Part shown: positions 1-7,481 of the stretch, in pieces | How positions within the stretch are numbered: the first letter of the stretch is position 1 | Layout: each line of letters opens with the position of its first letter | Assembly: GCA_017410325.1 (NCBI GenBank) | Contig: JAFQRA010000019.1 | Location: 50,519-114,518 of the forward strand | Direction: 5' to 3' | DNA length: 64,000 nucleotides | DNA from: Clostridia bacterium | GTDB taxonomy: Bacteria > Bacillota > Clostridia > Oscillospirales > Acutalibacteraceae | The notes under the pieces: generated by a model | What the model saw: the letters and a program-made list of their open reading frames with translations, nothing else | Told to the model about the DNA's origin: nothing | Database searches by the model: none | Program-made: the position numbers and the translations under genes

Positions 1-232
1 AGCTGCCGAAAAACACAAACGATTCCGCAAAGGAAGTAAACGGATGAACGGAGCAAGCCCTCATACCGTAATAATCACATATTGCTTTTATTTCATTTTT
101 TATTGCGCCGCTTAATTCGCAGTAGGAATTTACGAATATTTCAATATTCTTAAAGCCCATTTTGCCGCATTTTTCAACCGCTTTTTCTGTTTCAAGCGGA
201 TAAAAGCAGGCGCTTGACATACCCGTTTTCAT
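1..232 (-). CDS. Sugar phosphate isomerase/epimerase-like TIM-barrel protein (N-terminal part, cut by window start)
   Basis: The reading frame opens at an ATG at 230-232 behind an AAAGGAAGAAG ribosome site and runs off the window after 77 codons. The visible N-terminus has the first beta strand and helix of the AP-endonuclease-2/xylose-isomerase-like barrel: SSACFYPLETEKAVEKC, then GFKNIEIFV, then CSVHPFTSF. This family isomerises or epimerises sugars and sugar phosphates in the cytoplasm. The substrate cannot be told because the metal-binding residues lie outside the window. The related protein at 26357-27214 is clearly diverged from this one. Confidence 0.75.
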   Translation of the reverse strand, partial: MKTGMSSACFYPLETEKAVEKCGKMGFKNIEIFVNSYCELSGAIKNEIKAICDYYGMRACSVHPFTSFAESFVFFGS

Positions 233-263
233 AAAATCTTCTTCCTTTGGCAGTATTTTGGCT

Positions 264-292
264 TTGAATTTGTACCGATTTTATATTATCAT
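264..292 (+). promoter_or_regulatory. Sigma-A type promoter for the small membrane protein
   Basis: TTGAAT at 264-269, a 17-base spacer and TATCAT at 287-292. It lies 16 bases before the GTG start at 308 and supports expression of that small gene. Confidence 0.5.
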
Positions 293-307
293 TATTTCGG
301 TGATTAT

Positions 308-565
308 GTGAAGAGCTTTTTTAAAAATAATTATAAAATATTACCCAAAACCGTTATAATGCTTAACTGTACGCTCGTCTTTGCACTGAGTGTAATAATA
401 TGCTCATCTTTAGCCTTTTATCTGGCCGAGTACACAAGCTATTATTATGATATGAAGGTACTGAGTGCCGAATTAATAGCAGTGCTTCGTTCGGGCGTTG
501 CGGTGCTTACGGCAGGAACAGCAATAATGGCATATATTGAAAAACAAGAAAAGCGCAGTAATTAA
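308..565 (+). CDS. Small two-helix membrane protein of unknown function
   Basis: 85 codons from a GTG start, with a GGTGA ribosome site five bases upstream and a promoter-like pair just before it. Two hydrophobic segments are visible, roughly residues 16-40 and 60-77, followed by a short charged tail (YIEKQEKRSN). I do not recognise a family. It converges on the lipid kinase gene, and the perfect hairpin at 550-576 overlaps its last codons and would terminate both. No long competing frame is more convincing here, but the gene rests only on ORF, start signals and membrane segments. Confidence 0.5.
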   Translation: MKSFFKNNYKILPKTVIMLNCTLVFALSVIICSSLAFYLAEYTSYYYDMKVLSAELIAVLRSGVAVLTAGTAIMAYIEKQEKRSN

Positions 566-576
566 AACTGCGCTTT
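550..576. terminator. Bidirectional terminator hairpin
   Basis: Perfect 10-base inverted repeat AAAGCGCAGT / ACTGCGCTTT with a 7-base loop between two convergent genes. It encodes the last codons and stop of the plus-strand gene. Confidence 0.7.
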
Positions 577-581
577 CAGTA

Positions 582-1541
582 TTATTTCATAGGTTTATTG
601 TCGCAGATAATGCCTTTTTCTACTCTGTCAAAGTACCACGAGGTAGTGGGAATAACAAAAGTAATACCCTTTTCAACGATTTCAAACGTACAGTCGTTGA
701 CGTACTCACATTCGCCGTCAATATTGACTGCGGCAGGTCTGTCACTGTGAATTACAAGCTTTTTACCTCTTTCAAAGGTTGTTATATCCCAGTCAAGGTG
801 CTCACCACGCTTATATTTATTAATAAGGCCGAGGAGCTTAATTCTGGGCATATTCTTTTTAACGTGTACAAAATCGAGCAAGCCGTCGTCAGGCATTGCG
901 TGCGGCGCTGCCATATATCCGCCGCCGTACCAACGGGAATTACCGCAGTAGCAGAAAAGAGTAGGAGCCGTAAAAGGCTCTTTATCATCAAACTGTACGG
1001 TAAACACACTCTTCATTTTGCCGATAAAGGAATAAAGCAGAGATGCTGTATAAGCAGCCTCACCGTTGATAAACGGAATCTTTTTGAATTTTGCCTGGCC
1101 TGCGCAAACCTCTGCATCAAGACCCATTGAACACTGGTTAATTGCAATCTTACCAAGGCACTTGATAACATCGAGCTTAATCGGTGTACCGTTTACCTGT
1201 GCTTCAACGTCTATAAGGTCTTCTTTATTTCCGAAAAGACGGATAAAGTCATTGCCGGAGCCGAGAGGAATTACGGCAACCTCAACGTTTTCCTTACCGT
1301 AGGCACCGTTTACCACCTCAAAGAGCGTACCGTCGCCGCCGCAAGCATAAAAACGAACAGTTTCTTCCCCCACGGGGTAATACTTTACGAAATTAATACC
1401 CTCGTAAGGCTCTGTCGTTTCGTGAATTTCGTAATTTCCTCCGTTTTTTTCGAAATACTCTTTAATACGGGGAATAATATAGTTTGATGCCTGATTTTTG
1501 CCTTTACCTGCACAAGGGTTGACGATAAATACGTGTTTCAT
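582..1541 (-). CDS. Diacylglycerol/lipid kinase family protein (YegS/DgkB type)
   Basis: 319 residues, the usual length of soluble bacterial diacylglycerol or lipid kinases. It transfers the gamma-phosphate of ATP to diacylglycerol or a related lipid at the inner membrane surface, returning it to phosphatidic acid for phospholipid synthesis. The N-terminal NPCAGKGK loop (residues 8-15), the catalytic-domain GGDGT at 68-72 and the downstream PLGSGNDF motif are all present. The C-terminal half is the beta-rich YegS-like domain (WYGGGYMAAPHA, DDGLLDFV). The gene follows the methyltransferase gene by 16 bases and is probably cotranscribed with it. The exact lipid substrate cannot be read from the sequence. 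Confidence 0.9.
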   Translation of the reverse strand: MKHVFIVNPCAGKGKNQASNYIIPRIKEYFEKNGGNYEIHETTEPYEGINFVKYYPVGEETVRFYACGGDGTLFEVVNGAYGKENVEVAVIPLGSGNDFIRLFGNKEDLIDVEAQVNGTPIKLDVIKCLGKIAINQCSMGLDAEVCAGQAKFKKIPFINGEAAYTASLLYSFIGKMKSVFTVQFDDKEPFTAPTLFCYCGNSRWYGGGYMAAPHAMPDDGLLDFVHVKKNMPRIKLLGLINKYKRGEHLDWDITTFERGKKLVIHSDRPAAVNIDGECEYVNDCTFEIVEKGITFVIPTTSWYFDRVEKGIICDNKPMK

Positions 1542-1557
1542 TCAGCCCACATTCCTT

Positions 1558-2673
1558 TCATTTAAAGTACATAAATAACTGACATTTAATCATACCGTTG
1601 TAAAGCTTGCGGCGTTTATCAGCCTTTCTGCCGAAATCCTGTTCAAAGGTTTCGGATGGGCTGATTATTGTATAAGACCAACCGTGCTTACGTTCAAAAA
1701 CCTTACCCATTACGGAATAAAGCTTTGATGCTTCTTCAATATCGAGCAATCTTTCACCGTAAGGAGGATTACAGATAAGTGTACCCTTTTCTGTTTCTCC
1801 TTTGAAATTTTTAACATCAGCAACGCTTATTTTTATTTTATCCGCTACACCTGCCTGCTGAGCATTGATTTTAGCAAGCTCAACGGATTCGGGTGAAATA
1901 TCCGAGCCTATTGCAAAAAAATCGCAATCGCGCTTTTCAAGGTCTCTTGCTCTTTCTTTTTCAACGGCCCATATCGACCTATCCATCTGATCCCAGCGGT
2001 CGCAGGAGAAGTTACGCTTAAGGCCGGGAGCTATGTTCATTGCCATCATAGCACCTTCAACGAGAATTGTACCCGAGCCGCACATAGGGTCATAAAGCGT
2101 GTGGTACGGTCTGAGCCTTGACGCGGCGCAAAGAGAAGCGGCAAGCGTTTCCTTAATGGGTGCGGAATTAGACTGCGGACGGTAGCCGCGTTTATGAAGT
2201 CCTGCGCCTGAGGTATCAAGCAGCAGAGTAACAACATCTTTATTAAAAGCAAACTGTATCTGGTGAACGGGTCCCGTTTCATCAAACCATGAGACATTGT
2301 ATTTGCTTTTGAGTCTTTCGACAACAGCCTTTTTGATTATTGCCTGACAGTCTCTTACGCTGAAAAGCGTTGAATTGATTGAATAGCCCTTAACGGGGAA
2401 TGCATCTCTTGCGCCTATCCACTGCTCCCACTCAAGAGCCTTAGTACCCTGAAACAGCTCCTCAAAGGTTTTTGCGGTAAAAGAGCCGACAACAATCTGA
2501 ACGCGCTCGGCAAACCTTGAGCAGATATTGACACGGGCAAGAATGTTTTCATCTCCCGAAAAAAGAACTCTTCCGTTTTCAGCCTGAACATTCTGCGCTT
2601 CAAGAGCACGAAGCTCATCGGCTATAAAGCCTTCAAGCCCGAGAAGACACGGAATACAAAAATTAATAAGCAT
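1558..2673 (-). CDS. THUMP-domain class I SAM-dependent RNA methyltransferase (YpsC / RlmL-like)
   Basis: 371 residues. The N-terminus (about 1-155) is the ferredoxin-like plus THUMP RNA-binding region, beginning FCIPCLLGLEGFIADEL. The C-terminus is a Rossmann methyltransferase with the SAM loop DPMCGSGTILVEGA and the catalytic NPPYGERL near residue 300, typical of N2-guanine methylation in 23S rRNA. The length fits the Firmicute YpsC group, which equals the N-terminal half of E. coli RlmL without the RlmK part. It has its own promoter at 2726-2754, and the predicted transcript would begin with a GC-rich hairpin. The exact target nucleotide is not determinable here. Confidence 0.88.
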   Translation of the reverse strand: MLINFCIPCLLGLEGFIADELRALEAQNVQAENGRVLFSGDENILARVNICSRFAERVQIVVGSFTAKTFEELFQGTKALEWEQWIGARDAFPVKGYSINSTLFSVRDCQAIIKKAVVERLKSKYNVSWFDETGPVHQIQFAFNKDVVTLLLDTSGAGLHKRGYRPQSNSAPIKETLAASLCAASRLRPYHTLYDPMCGSGTILVEGAMMAMNIAPGLKRNFSCDRWDQMDRSIWAVEKERARDLEKRDCDFFAIGSDISPESVELAKINAQQAGVADKIKISVADVKNFKGETEKGTLICNPPYGERLLDIEEASKLYSVMGKVFERKHGWSYTIISPSETFEQDFGRKADKRRKLYNGMIKCQLFMYFK

Positions 2674-2702
2674 ATTATAATGCCTTTCTTTTTAAGAAAT
2701 AA

Positions 2703-2724
2703 GGGAGCGGATTGCTCCACTCCC
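2703..2724 (-). terminator. Hairpin between hpf and the methyltransferase gene (terminator or mRNA 5' hairpin)
   Basis: On the minus strand GGGAGTGGAGCAATCCGCTCCC folds into a GC-rich hairpin followed by TTATTTCTT. It could terminate hpf. However, the promoter at 2726-2754 sits just upstream, so the same hairpin would also form the first bases of the methyltransferase mRNA. Confidence 0.45.
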
Positions 2725-2725
2725 T

Positions 2726-2754
2726 ATTATAAATAAAATATTTAATATAGTCAA
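2726..2754 (-). promoter_or_regulatory. Sigma-A promoter for the methyltransferase/lipid kinase pair
   Basis: On the minus strand: TTGACT, 17 bases, TATAAT, a near-consensus pair placed in the short gap behind hpf. Confidence 0.75.
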
Positions 2755-2761
2755 CTAAATT

Positions 2762-3289
2762 TTAATCAATTTCAGGCTCCAATAAGCCGTAGCCTCCGTC
2801 GTTTCGTACATAAACCACGCTTACGTTGCCCGTTTCAGCGTTAAGGAACATATAAAAGCGGTGACCGACAAGATTCATTTTAAGAATAGCCTCGTCAACA
2901 GTTTCAGGTCTTAAAGAAACCGTTTTGGTTCTGACAACCTCGTATTCCGGTTCTTCATCAACAGCGTATTCGCCGATATAGCCGTCGAAGGCACCGTCGC
3001 GCAGTTTCTTTTCTATTCTCGTTTTGTTCTTGCGAATCTGGCGGATGAGAGAATCAACACAAAGGTCAAGTGCATCGTTCATATTGTCGGCACGCTCCTG
3101 AGAACGGAATACCATACCGCCGTTGAGAACGGTGACTTCAACAATCTGCACGTTTTTCTCTACGGTCGCGGTAACCTTGGCTTCTGCATTGTCGCCGAAG
3201 AAGCGATCAATTTTGGCAAGCTTCTTTTCCGCATGTTCTTTGAAAGAATCTCTGAGTGTGCATTTACGACCGATAGTTGTGATTTTCAT
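2762..3289 (-). CDS. hpf: Ribosome hibernation promoting factor, long form
   Basis: 175 residues, the long HPF form of Firmicutes. The N-terminal S30AE domain (about 1-105) binds the small-subunit decoding region and starts MKITTIGRKCTLRDSFKEHAEKKL. The C-terminal domain (about 118-175, VSLRPETVDEAILKMNLVGHRFYMFLN) dimerises two copies and so forms 100S ribosomes. The protein stores inactive ribosomes in stationary phase. It is preceded by its own promoter (3359-3387) and a roughly 70-base leader with an imperfect inverted repeat. It appears monocistronic, followed by the hairpin at 2703-2724. Confidence 0.95.
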   Translation of the reverse strand: MKITTIGRKCTLRDSFKEHAEKKLAKIDRFFGDNAEAKVTATVEKNVQIVEVTVLNGGMVFRSQERADNMNDALDLCVDSLIRQIRKNKTRIEKKLRDGAFDGYIGEYAVDEEPEYEVVRTKTVSLRPETVDEAILKMNLVGHRFYMFLNAETGNVSVVYVRNDGGYGLLEPEID

Positions 3290-3310
3290 AGTTACATCCC
3301 CTTTTTGTGG

Positions 3311-3356
3311 AATTAAGATAGAGCTTGTGTTGTTAGTATTTCCCCTATCTTTAATT
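3311..3356 (-). promoter_or_regulatory. Inverted repeat in the hpf leader
   Basis: AATTAAGATAG at 3311-3321 is repeated inverted as CTATCTTTAATT at 3345-3356 (one unpaired base). It lies between the promoter and the start codon, so it would form a hairpin near the 5' end of hpf mRNA. No known riboswitch is recognised. Confidence 0.35.
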
Positions 3357-3358
3357 CA

Positions 3359-3387
3359 ACTATATCATATTGCACATAATTTGTAAA
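3359..3387 (-). promoter_or_regulatory. Sigma-A type promoter for hpf
   Basis: Minus strand: TTTACA, 17 bases, TATAGT, followed by a leader of about 70 bases to the hpf ATG. Confidence 0.6.
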
Positions 3388-3421
3388 GAGGTATAACAAT
3401 ATTTTATATCAAATAACCAAT

Positions 3422-4264
3422 TCATAAAATTGTAGTTTTGTGTCGGGTAACGTGGCAGCCGAAATTAACCGAAACGGGAAGGCCTGCAATATGAGTCGGC
3501 GCGGTTTCAATATTGACGGCAAGAGCAGTGGTTTTACCGCCAAAGCCCTGCGGACCGATATTCAGACAATTTACAAGAGAAAGAATTTCTTTTTCCATAT
3601 CGGCATAATACTCATTACTGTTTCTTATACTCACATCTCTGCAAAGAGCTTTCTTTGCAAGATATGCGCATTGCTCAAAATCACCGCCGATGCCGATACC
3701 GAGCACAATCGGCGGGCAGGGATTACCGCCGGCTTTAACAACACAGTCGAGAATATACTCAATAATATCTTCTCTCGTGGCGGCAGGGGTAAACATTTTG
3801 AGCTTACTCATATTTTCGCTTCCGAAGCCCTTGGGAGCAACGGTGATTTTAACCTTATCGCCGTCAACGATTCTTGTGTGAATTACGGCAGGCGTATTGT
3901 CACCCGTATTTTTTCTCATAATCGGGTCGGCTACAACAGAGCAGCGGAGAAAGCCTTCGGTATATCCCTTTCTCACACCGTCGTTTATCGCTTGTTCAAA
4001 GCTGCCACCCGCAAAATGAACATCTTGACCTATTTCGGCAAAAACAACTGCCATGCCGCAGTCCTGACAAATCGGAATGTCAAGCTCTTGCGCAGCAGAA
4101 ATGTTTTCAATTATGTCATTCATAACCGATTTTGCAAGAGTGTTTTCTTCGGTTAAGGTAAAATCATTAATTAATTTATTGAGGTCACAGGGCAGATTTT
4201 TATTAGCCTGAATACAAAGAGCTGCCACTGCATCGGTAATTAAATTCACATTGATTTCTCTCAT
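3422..4264 (-). CDS. Class I fumarate hydratase / tartrate dehydratase-type alpha subunit
   Basis: 280 residues from the ATG at 4262-4264, chosen because ATAAGGAAAT lies before it; the frame stays open further upstream but overlaps the S1 gene. Family members hydrate fumarate to malate (or act on tartrate) with a 4Fe-4S cluster. Three cysteine regions fit cluster ligands: ICQDCGMAVVF, GGNPCPPIVLGIG and VNFGCHVTRH. The protein ends at the usual alpha-subunit boundary. The beta subunit normally follows directly, but hpf comes next, so the partner must be elsewhere or absent. Fumarate versus tartrate specificity cannot be settled from sequence alone. Confidence 0.85.
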   Translation of the reverse strand: MREINVNLITDAVAALCIQANKNLPCDLNKLINDFTLTEENTLAKSVMNDIIENISAAQELDIPICQDCGMAVVFAEIGQDVHFAGGSFEQAINDGVRKGYTEGFLRCSVVADPIMRKNTGDNTPAVIHTRIVDGDKVKITVAPKGFGSENMSKLKMFTPAATREDIIEYILDCVVKAGGNPCPPIVLGIGIGGDFEQCAYLAKKALCRDVSIRNSNEYYADMEKEILSLVNCLNIGPQGFGGKTTALAVNIETAPTHIAGLPVSVNFGCHVTRHKTTIL

Positions 4265-4284
4265 AATTATTTCCTTATAAACAA

Positions 4285-4314
4285 TGCACTGTAAAGACAC
4301 GGCTTCACAGTGCA
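4285..4314 (-). other. 12-base-pair hairpin between the S1 gene and the fumarase gene
   Basis: Minus strand TGCACTGTGAAG / CTTTACAGTGCA with one G-U pair and a 6-base loop, followed by TTGTTTA. It may be a weak terminator or a processing site between the two genes. Confidence 0.45.
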
Positions 4315-4322
4315 GATTTAAA

Positions 4323-4781
4323 TTATTTTCTGTTTCCTCGTCTGGAGCTTGTCTGGCTGTAGCGGGAATCGTTTGAGCGGCGAAGATCAGAAAACTTATC
4401 GTCACTTACCTGCTTGAATTTAGCCATCATATCCTCAAAGGAGGCAGGCTCGTTTGAGCTTTGCTGAGGCTGACCCTGCCAAACATTGGGTCTTGAGTGG
4501 TTTGTTCTGGGCTTATGCTGCTGAGCGGGAGCAGATTGCTGTACGGTAGAATTTGCCTGCTTGATTGATAGGCTGATTTTACCGTCCGCCCCAATTGAAA
4601 GAACCTTAACCTTAACCTGCTGACCCTCGGAAAGATGCTCTTTAATGTCTTTTACGTATGTGTTGGATACTTCGGAAATATGTACCATACCGGTTGTGTT
4701 ACCCTCAAGTGTAACAAAGGCACCGAAATTGGTAAGGCCCGTTACCTTACCCTCAACAATTGCTCCAACTTCAATCTGCAT
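4323..4781 (-). CDS. S1 RNA-binding domain protein (YabR/YugI-like)
   Basis: 152 residues. Residues 1-75 form one S1 domain (IEVGAIVEGKVTGLTNFGAFVTLEG, then GMVHISEVSNTYVKDI) and bind RNA or the ribosome. The remainder is a low-complexity tail rich in Gln, Ser, Asn and Arg, ending SSRRGNRK. It follows divIC as yabR does in Bacillus, which supports a YabR/general-stress-13-like assignment. Translation regulators of this type usually act at the small subunit. The exact role here is unknown. Confidence 0.85.
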   Translation of the reverse strand: MQIEVGAIVEGKVTGLTNFGAFVTLEGNTTGMVHISEVSNTYVKDIKEHLSEGQQVKVKVLSIGADGKISLSIKQANSTVQQSAPAQQHKPRTNHSRPNVWQGQPQQSSNEPASFEDMMAKFKQVSDDKFSDLRRSNDSRYSQTSSRRGNRK

Positions 4782-4843
4782 AGAAACCTGTGTTCTCCTC
4801 TGAAAATAATTTAGGTTGACAAATATAGGCTTAACCAGCCACC

Positions 4844-5131
4844 TTAGGTTGCCGAATTCGCATATACTCTTTCGCCGGGCATAACGTAATCGAGCTCTTC
4901 TCTTGCGTACTGCTGAAGATACTCAGACTCATTTTCACTGTTGAGTATATTTTCGAGCTCTTTGTTTTTCTCGTCCTGTGCAGAAATCTGCTCAGAAAGC
5001 TCGGAAACCTCATCAGTCTTGTCCTTTATGTCCATACGAAGCTGTATCGAATTAATAATAAAATAACCAATCAATGCCACCAGAGCGAGAACAAGGACGA
5101 TACTTACTCTTCCTTTGGTTTTCTTGTTCAT
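4844..5131 (-). CDS. divIC: Septum formation initiator DivIC/FtsB-like
   Basis: 95 residues: short cytoplasmic N-terminus, one membrane helix (about 10-28, VSIVLVLALVALIGYFII), then a coiled coil (about 32-70) with heptads such as KTDEVSELSEQISAQDEKNKELEN, and a short tail ending in YVMPGERVY. That tail motif is typical of the FtsB/DivIC family, which bridges the divisome. The position directly after yabQ matches the Bacillus yabP-yabQ-divIC order. Confidence 0.9.
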   Translation of the reverse strand: MNKKTKGRVSIVLVLALVALIGYFIINSIQLRMDIKDKTDEVSELSEQISAQDEKNKELENILNSENESEYLQQYAREELDYVMPGERVYANSAT

Positions 5132-5173
5132 GATGCACCTACTTTATAATATTTCAATTAATTATATAACATA

Positions 5174-5644
5174 TTATTCTTTATTTTCAAGAGTTTTTTT
5201 GCCTTTTTTTCGGAAATTTTTAATATTTTTAAAATTGACAGGCCATTTTCGGAATAATTTTAGGAATAAATCAGCAGAATGCCTGAACGGTGCGGTTATA
5301 ATCATTGAAAATACGTTGATAATCCCTTTAATTTTTTTTGAAAAAGAAACGGCAACGCTAACGGAAAATCTGCCAAGCGTGAGATAATAAATAAAAAATC
5401 CCGTAACCAAGGCAACCAGAATATTGAAACGAAATCTTCCGTTATTTACCACAAGCAGAAATACAAATGTCAATATTCCGCAAATCAAAAAATATGCAAT
5501 ATCCTGCACGGGTATTGCTTTGCTGTTTTTTATAACCAAAACACGCACAATTCTGAAAATGTCATAAATCAGACCGAGAATAAAGCCAAATCCGACTGAA
5601 GACAGAAAAACCTGCAACTGAAAAGATATATTTTCAATATACAT
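5174..5644 (-). CDS. yabQ: Spore cortex protein YabQ
   Basis: 156 residues with about four membrane helices (roughly 8-30, 45-67, 70-90 and 95-120) and a basic C-terminus (FRKKGKKTLENKE). YabQ sits in the forespore outer membrane and is needed for cortex formation in Bacillus. It begins three bases after the yabP stop and precedes divIC, which is the diagnostic context. The motif GFILGLIYDIFRIVR near the N-terminus fits the family. Confidence 0.88.
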   Translation of the reverse strand: MYIENISFQLQVFLSSVGFGFILGLIYDIFRIVRVLVIKNSKAIPVQDIAYFLICGILTFVFLLVVNNGRFRFNILVALVTGFFIYYLTLGRFSVSVAVSFSKKIKGIINVFSMIITAPFRHSADLFLKLFRKWPVNFKNIKNFRKKGKKTLENKE

Positions 5645-5647
5645 AGG

Positions 5648-5926
5648 CTATCTGAAAATTCGGCTGAAAAAGCCGCCCTGTTCACGGGAATTTTCAGAAT
5701 AGCTTATGGCGCATATCTCTCCGTCAATTGCCAGCTCACCGACATCGGTGCTGAAACGGTTTATACGCAGATTGCTTCCGCTTACCGTCATTTCACCAAG
5801 CGAAGTGAGTGCTACGATATTCATTTCATCAAAGCTGTCAACATCCATAACACCTGAAACGGTAAGGTGTTTTCTGTCCTCAAGAACAATATTATGCGGC
5901 AATAAATTTTTGTTCTTCTCTTCCAA
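5648..5926 (-). CDS. yabP: Sporulation protein YabP
   Basis: 92 residues from a TTG start with GGGGAG seven bases upstream. The central part (LPHNIVLEDRKHLTVSGVMDVDSFDEMNIVALTSLGEMTVSG) is the YabP/YqfC beta-sheet domain. YabP works with YabQ in spore cortex or coat morphogenesis in the mother cell. The roughly 60-base AT-rich gap behind rqcP could hold a sporulation sigma promoter, but I could not define one convincingly. Confidence 0.9.
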   Translation of the reverse strand: MEEKNKNLLPHNIVLEDRKHLTVSGVMDVDSFDEMNIVALTSLGEMTVSGSNLRINRFSTDVGELAIDGEICAISYSENSREQGGFFSRIFR

Positions 5927-5986
5927 GACGCTTCTCCCCTATTTATAATATTCATTATAAAATATGTGAAAAAGCGTTAAAATATG

Positions 5987-6229
5987 TTACTGAAGCTGTC
6001 TGAACATCAACGCGGCATTTTCCTTTGTTGCGTGCTCGCTGACATTTAAAACCTCATATTTGGTAAGATTTGAGCCCATCTGAATTTCAATTATGTCTCC
6101 GACCTTAATTTCAAGCGAGGCTCTGGCAATTTTACCGTTTACCGTTACGTGCTTTGCGTCGCAAACTTCATTTGCAACAGTACGTCTTTTGATAATTCTT
6201 GATACTTTAAGGTATTTATCCAATCTCAT
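5987..6229 (-). CDS. rqcP: S4-domain RNA-binding protein RqcP (YabO)
   Basis: 80 residues made of one S4 domain (MRLDKYLKVSRIIKRRTVANEVC, then VTVNGKIARASLEIKVGDIIEI). RqcP is the small factor that cooperates with RqcH in alanine tailing of stalled nascent chains on the 50S subunit. It is followed by yabP as in Bacillus yabO-yabP. A strong terminator separates it from the HU gene, so it probably has its own promoter in the 40-base gap, though none is clear. Confidence 0.92.
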   Translation of the reverse strand: MRLDKYLKVSRIIKRRTVANEVCDAKHVTVNGKIARASLEIKVGDIIEIQMGSNLTKYEVLNVSEHATKENAALMFRQLQ

Positions 6230-6272
6230 AGAATAGTTACTCCTGATAATTTTTTTAGTTTAACAAAAGAAG

Positions 6273-6298
6273 TGGCTGCCTTCAAGAAAAGGCAGCCA
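6273..6298 (-). terminator. Terminator after the HU gene
   Basis: Perfect inverted repeat TGGCTGCCTT / AAGGCAGCCA with a 6-base loop, followed on the minus strand by CTTCTTTTG. Confidence 0.8.
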
Positions 6299-6310
6299 TA
6301 AGAAAATGAC

Positions 6311-6583
6311 TTATTTTGCAGCGTTCTTGAAAGCCTGACCGGCCTTGAAAGCGGGAGCCTTGCAAGCGGGAACAGTCATTGTTTCGCCTGTTCTGGGGTT
6401 GCGAGCCTGCTTCTCTGCGCGCTCACGAAGCTCGAATGTACCGAAGCCGATGAGCTGTACCTTCTCGCAGTTTGCTACTGCAGCTGTGATGGCATCAAGA
6501 GTTGCGTTGAGAGCCTTTTCGGAATCCTTCTTGGAGAGACCTGTTTTTTCAGCTACTGCGCTGATAAGTTCGTTTTTGTTCAT
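6311..6583 (-). CDS. hup: HU family DNA-binding protein
   Basis: 90 residues, the standard HU length. It has MNKNELISAVAEKTGLSKKDSEKALNA-type dimerisation helices and the beta-arm region GFGTFELRERAEKQARNPRTGE with the conserved arm RNPRTG. HU is the abundant nucleoid-bending protein. The gene has AGGAGG before its ATG and ends in a strong terminator. It sits between mazG and rqcP, an insertion relative to Bacillus but common in clostridia as far as I know. Confidence 0.96.
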   Translation of the reverse strand: MNKNELISAVAEKTGLSKKDSEKALNATLDAITAAVANCEKVQLIGFGTFELRERAEKQARNPRTGETMTVPACKAPAFKAGQAFKNAAK

Positions 6584-6611
6584 TTTGTTAAACCTCCTGA
6601 AATTTATATAT

Positions 6612-6640
6612 AATACTACAGTAATTATAACCTTAGTATT
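6612..6640 (-). promoter_or_regulatory. Inverted repeat in the HU upstream region
   Basis: AATACTA at 6612-6618 and TAGTATT at 6634-6640 form a perfect 7-base inverted repeat around a TATAAT-like sequence (minus strand GGTTATAATTAC). This may be a promoter/operator for HU, but no convincing -35 element was found. Confidence 0.3.
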
Positions 6641-6641
6641 A

Positions 6642-7439
6642 TTAACTTTTTTTCGCTTCGTCCCAAAGCTTGTCCAATTCTTCGAGAGAAGTATTCTTCA
6701 TATCAATGTTTTTCTTTTCTGCAAGCTGTTCAACGATTGAAAAGCGGTTGAAAAACTTGTCCGTTGCGGCGGTAAGAGCCTCTTCCGCATCAACGTCAAT
6801 AAATCGGGAAACATTTACCGCAGAGAAAAGAACATCACCGAGTTCATCAAAGCAGGCATTATCATCCTGCGAGTCAATTGCCTCACGGAGCTCTGCTATC
6901 TCCTCTTCCAGCTTATCGAGTGCACCGGAAATATCATCCCAGTCGAAGCCGGCCTTTTTAGCCTTCTTCTGAATTTTTGTGCTTCTCATAAGCGCAGGTA
7001 ATTCACGGGGCACCGCCTGCATAGCCTGAGTCGTTGTTTTTTGGCCCTTGGTACGGCGTTTTATATCGTCCCAATTTGTCAGCACGTCCTCAACGCCGTC
7101 AACATTTACCTCGCCGAAAACATGAGGATGGCGTTCAATCAGCTTTTTGCAGATGCCGTCGCAGATATCGTCGATATTGAAGCACTGCGCTTCGGTTTCA
7201 ATCTGCGAATGGAAAACAACCTGCAGCAAAAGGTCGCCAAGCTCTTCGCAAAGGAGCGTTTTATCATCCTTGTTGATAGCTTCAATTACCTCGTAGGTCT
7301 CTTCAATGAGATCCTTCTTGATTGTTGTGTGGGTCTGCACGGCATCCCACGGGCAACCGCCCTCACCGCGAAGAAGAGCAACAATATTTACAAGGTCGGA
7401 AAACACGTAATTCTTTTTGAATTCAAAATTATCTACCAT
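6642..7439 (-). CDS. mazG: Nucleoside triphosphate pyrophosphohydrolase MazG
   Basis: 265 residues from the ATG at 7437-7439, chosen over an upstream in-frame start because AAGGAG lies at good distance. It hydrolyses NTPs/dNTPs to monophosphate plus pyrophosphate, a house-cleaning role. Two MazG repeats are visible. The first has GGCPWDAVQTH and EELGDLLLQVVFHS with the ExxE-ExxD metal site; the second has DELGDVLFSAVNVSRF. The Bacillus counterpart YabN has an N-terminal tetrapyrrole methylase domain, which is absent here. Gene order next to the spoVB-like flippase matches yabM-yabN. Confidence 0.92.
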   Translation of the reverse strand: MVDNFEFKKNYVFSDLVNIVALLRGEGGCPWDAVQTHTTIKKDLIEETYEVIEAINKDDKTLLCEELGDLLLQVVFHSQIETEAQCFNIDDICDGICKKLIERHPHVFGEVNVDGVEDVLTNWDDIKRRTKGQKTTTQAMQAVPRELPALMRSTKIQKKAKKAGFDWDDISGALDKLEEEIAELREAIDSQDDNACFDELGDVLFSAVNVSRFIDVDAEEALTAATDKFFNRFSIVEQLAEKKNIDMKNTSLEELDKLWDEAKKS

Positions 7440-7481
7440 TTTAAAGCTCCTTGTACGCACAAAAACCGTACTTTACTAATT

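Noticed and set aside
537-1130. 197-codon plus-strand frame
   Set aside because: It is the antisense of the lipid kinase gene, whose GGDGT and other motifs are intact.
3440-4156. 238-codon plus-strand frame
   Set aside because: Antisense of the fumarase alpha gene; no recognisable protein features.
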